A stretch of 64,000 nt of DNA from Dyella sp. 2HG41-7 (GTDB lineage: Bacteria; Pseudomonadota; Gammaproteobacteria; Xanthomonadales; Rhodanobacteraceae): contig NZ_JAJEJV010000004.1 of NCBI RefSeq assembly GCF_021390675.1, positions 1,798,001-1,862,000 of the forward strand, in the 5' to 3' direction. Below are positions 63,744 through 64,000 of this stretch, piece by piece. Numbering within the stretch: position 1 is the first letter of the stretch; the number at the start of each line of letters is the position of its first letter. The notes beneath the pieces are model-generated. The model did not search any database. It was given only the letters and a program-made list of their open reading frames with translations, and was not told the DNA's origin. The position numbers were made by a program, and so were the translations under genes.

Positions 63744-64000
63744 ATGGAAGACAACAAGCGCAAAGCGCTCGCTTCGGCCCTCGGCCAGATCGAGAAGCAA
63801 TTTGGCAAGGGCGCGGTGATGCGCCTGGGCGATCGTACCAACGACAACATCGAAACCGTCTCCACCGGTTCGTTGGGCCTGGACATCGCGCTGGGCGTCG
63901 GCGGTTTGCCGCGCGGACGCGTGGTGGAGATCTACGGTCCGGAATCCTCGGGTAAAACCACGCTCACTCTGCAAGTGATCGCCAATTGCCAGAAGAACGG
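63744..64000 (+). CDS. recA: Recombinase RecA, 5' part (cut by window end)
   Basis: The first 85 codons are present: [20 protein letters not shown], then [20 protein letters not shown] and Walker [10 protein letters not shown] at about 66-74. RecA drives homologous recombination and SOS induction. The ATG at 63744 matches the family start; in-frame ATGs at 63702 and 63705 would add 13-14 residues. I find no LexA-type box in the 77 bp between repeat copy E and the start. Confidence 0.95.
   Translation, partial: MEDNKRKALASALGQIEKQFGKGAVMRLGDRTNDNIETVSTGSLGLDIALGVGGLPRGRVVEIYGPESSGKTTLTLQVIANCQKN

Overview
The window is chromosomal DNA (about 60% G+C by eye) from a gammaproteobacterium, most likely of the Xanthomonadales, family Rhodanobacteraceae (Dyella, Luteibacter, Rhodanobacter or a relative). 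The basis is the mutS-pncC-recA order at the right end, the style of the secreted proteins (YXWGXW-repeat, SH3 plus proline-rich, EF-hand-like), a DUF3014 protein, YajQ, and two GH18 chitinases. About 65 protein genes are densely packed on both strands. I see no rRNA, tRNA, prophage, insertion sequence or CRISPR array.

Layout. 0.7-9.5 kb: two secreted chitinases at either end of a group holding a sulfotransferase, a DUF3014 protein, a YXWGXW surface protein, a DinB protein, ThpR and an exported methyltransferase-like protein. 9.6-16.4 kb: a small Cys-rich protein, a lipoprotein, an OPT transporter, RsmC-like and RsuA rRNA modification enzymes (overlapping genes) and SelO. 16.3-25.3 kb: an SH3/proline-rich protein, an FKBP, DAHP synthase behind an aromatic leader peptide and attenuator, a DUF1345 membrane protein, YajQ, a BaiN-like flavoprotein, a hydroxyacid dehydrogenase, PhzF and a rhomboid. 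25.4-40.9 kb: a histone-H1-like protein, lipoproteins, a cytochrome c fusion, PncB, the methionine ABC transporter metNIQ, a glutathione peroxidase, DacB, a MATE pump, SlyD, phospholipase A and a YcaQ/AlkX DNA glycosylase. 41.1-42.4 kb: three tandem cold-shock genes, each with its own leader and terminator. 42.4-56.4 kb: mostly housekeeping (alpha/beta hydrolase, OYE, pirin, GT39, TcdA, PhaB, GluQ-RS, HtpX, HtpG, AEC and TRIC transporters, HslR, a response regulator). 56.4-64 kb: KatG, a TetR-GST divergent pair with a palindromic operator, MutS, PncC and the 5' part of recA.

The most unusual content is non-coding. Five intergenic copies (17253-17521, 20931-21244, 22481-22751, 28860-29126, 63504-63666) belong to one family of large nested palindromes of about 160-310 bp. 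Their terminal inverted repeats differ between copies, yet left and right arms change together, and hairpin tips keep a TGGCY loop while their stems change in step. Every copy ends 33-77 bp from a start codon. I do not recognise this family, and it is the best candidate here for an undescribed system. Other non-coding highlights are the DAHP synthase attenuator (leader peptide with Tyr-Tyr-Phe-Trp-Phe-Tyr), a candidate small RNA at about 28640-28790, and REP-like palindromes at 33627-33656 and 60198-60274.
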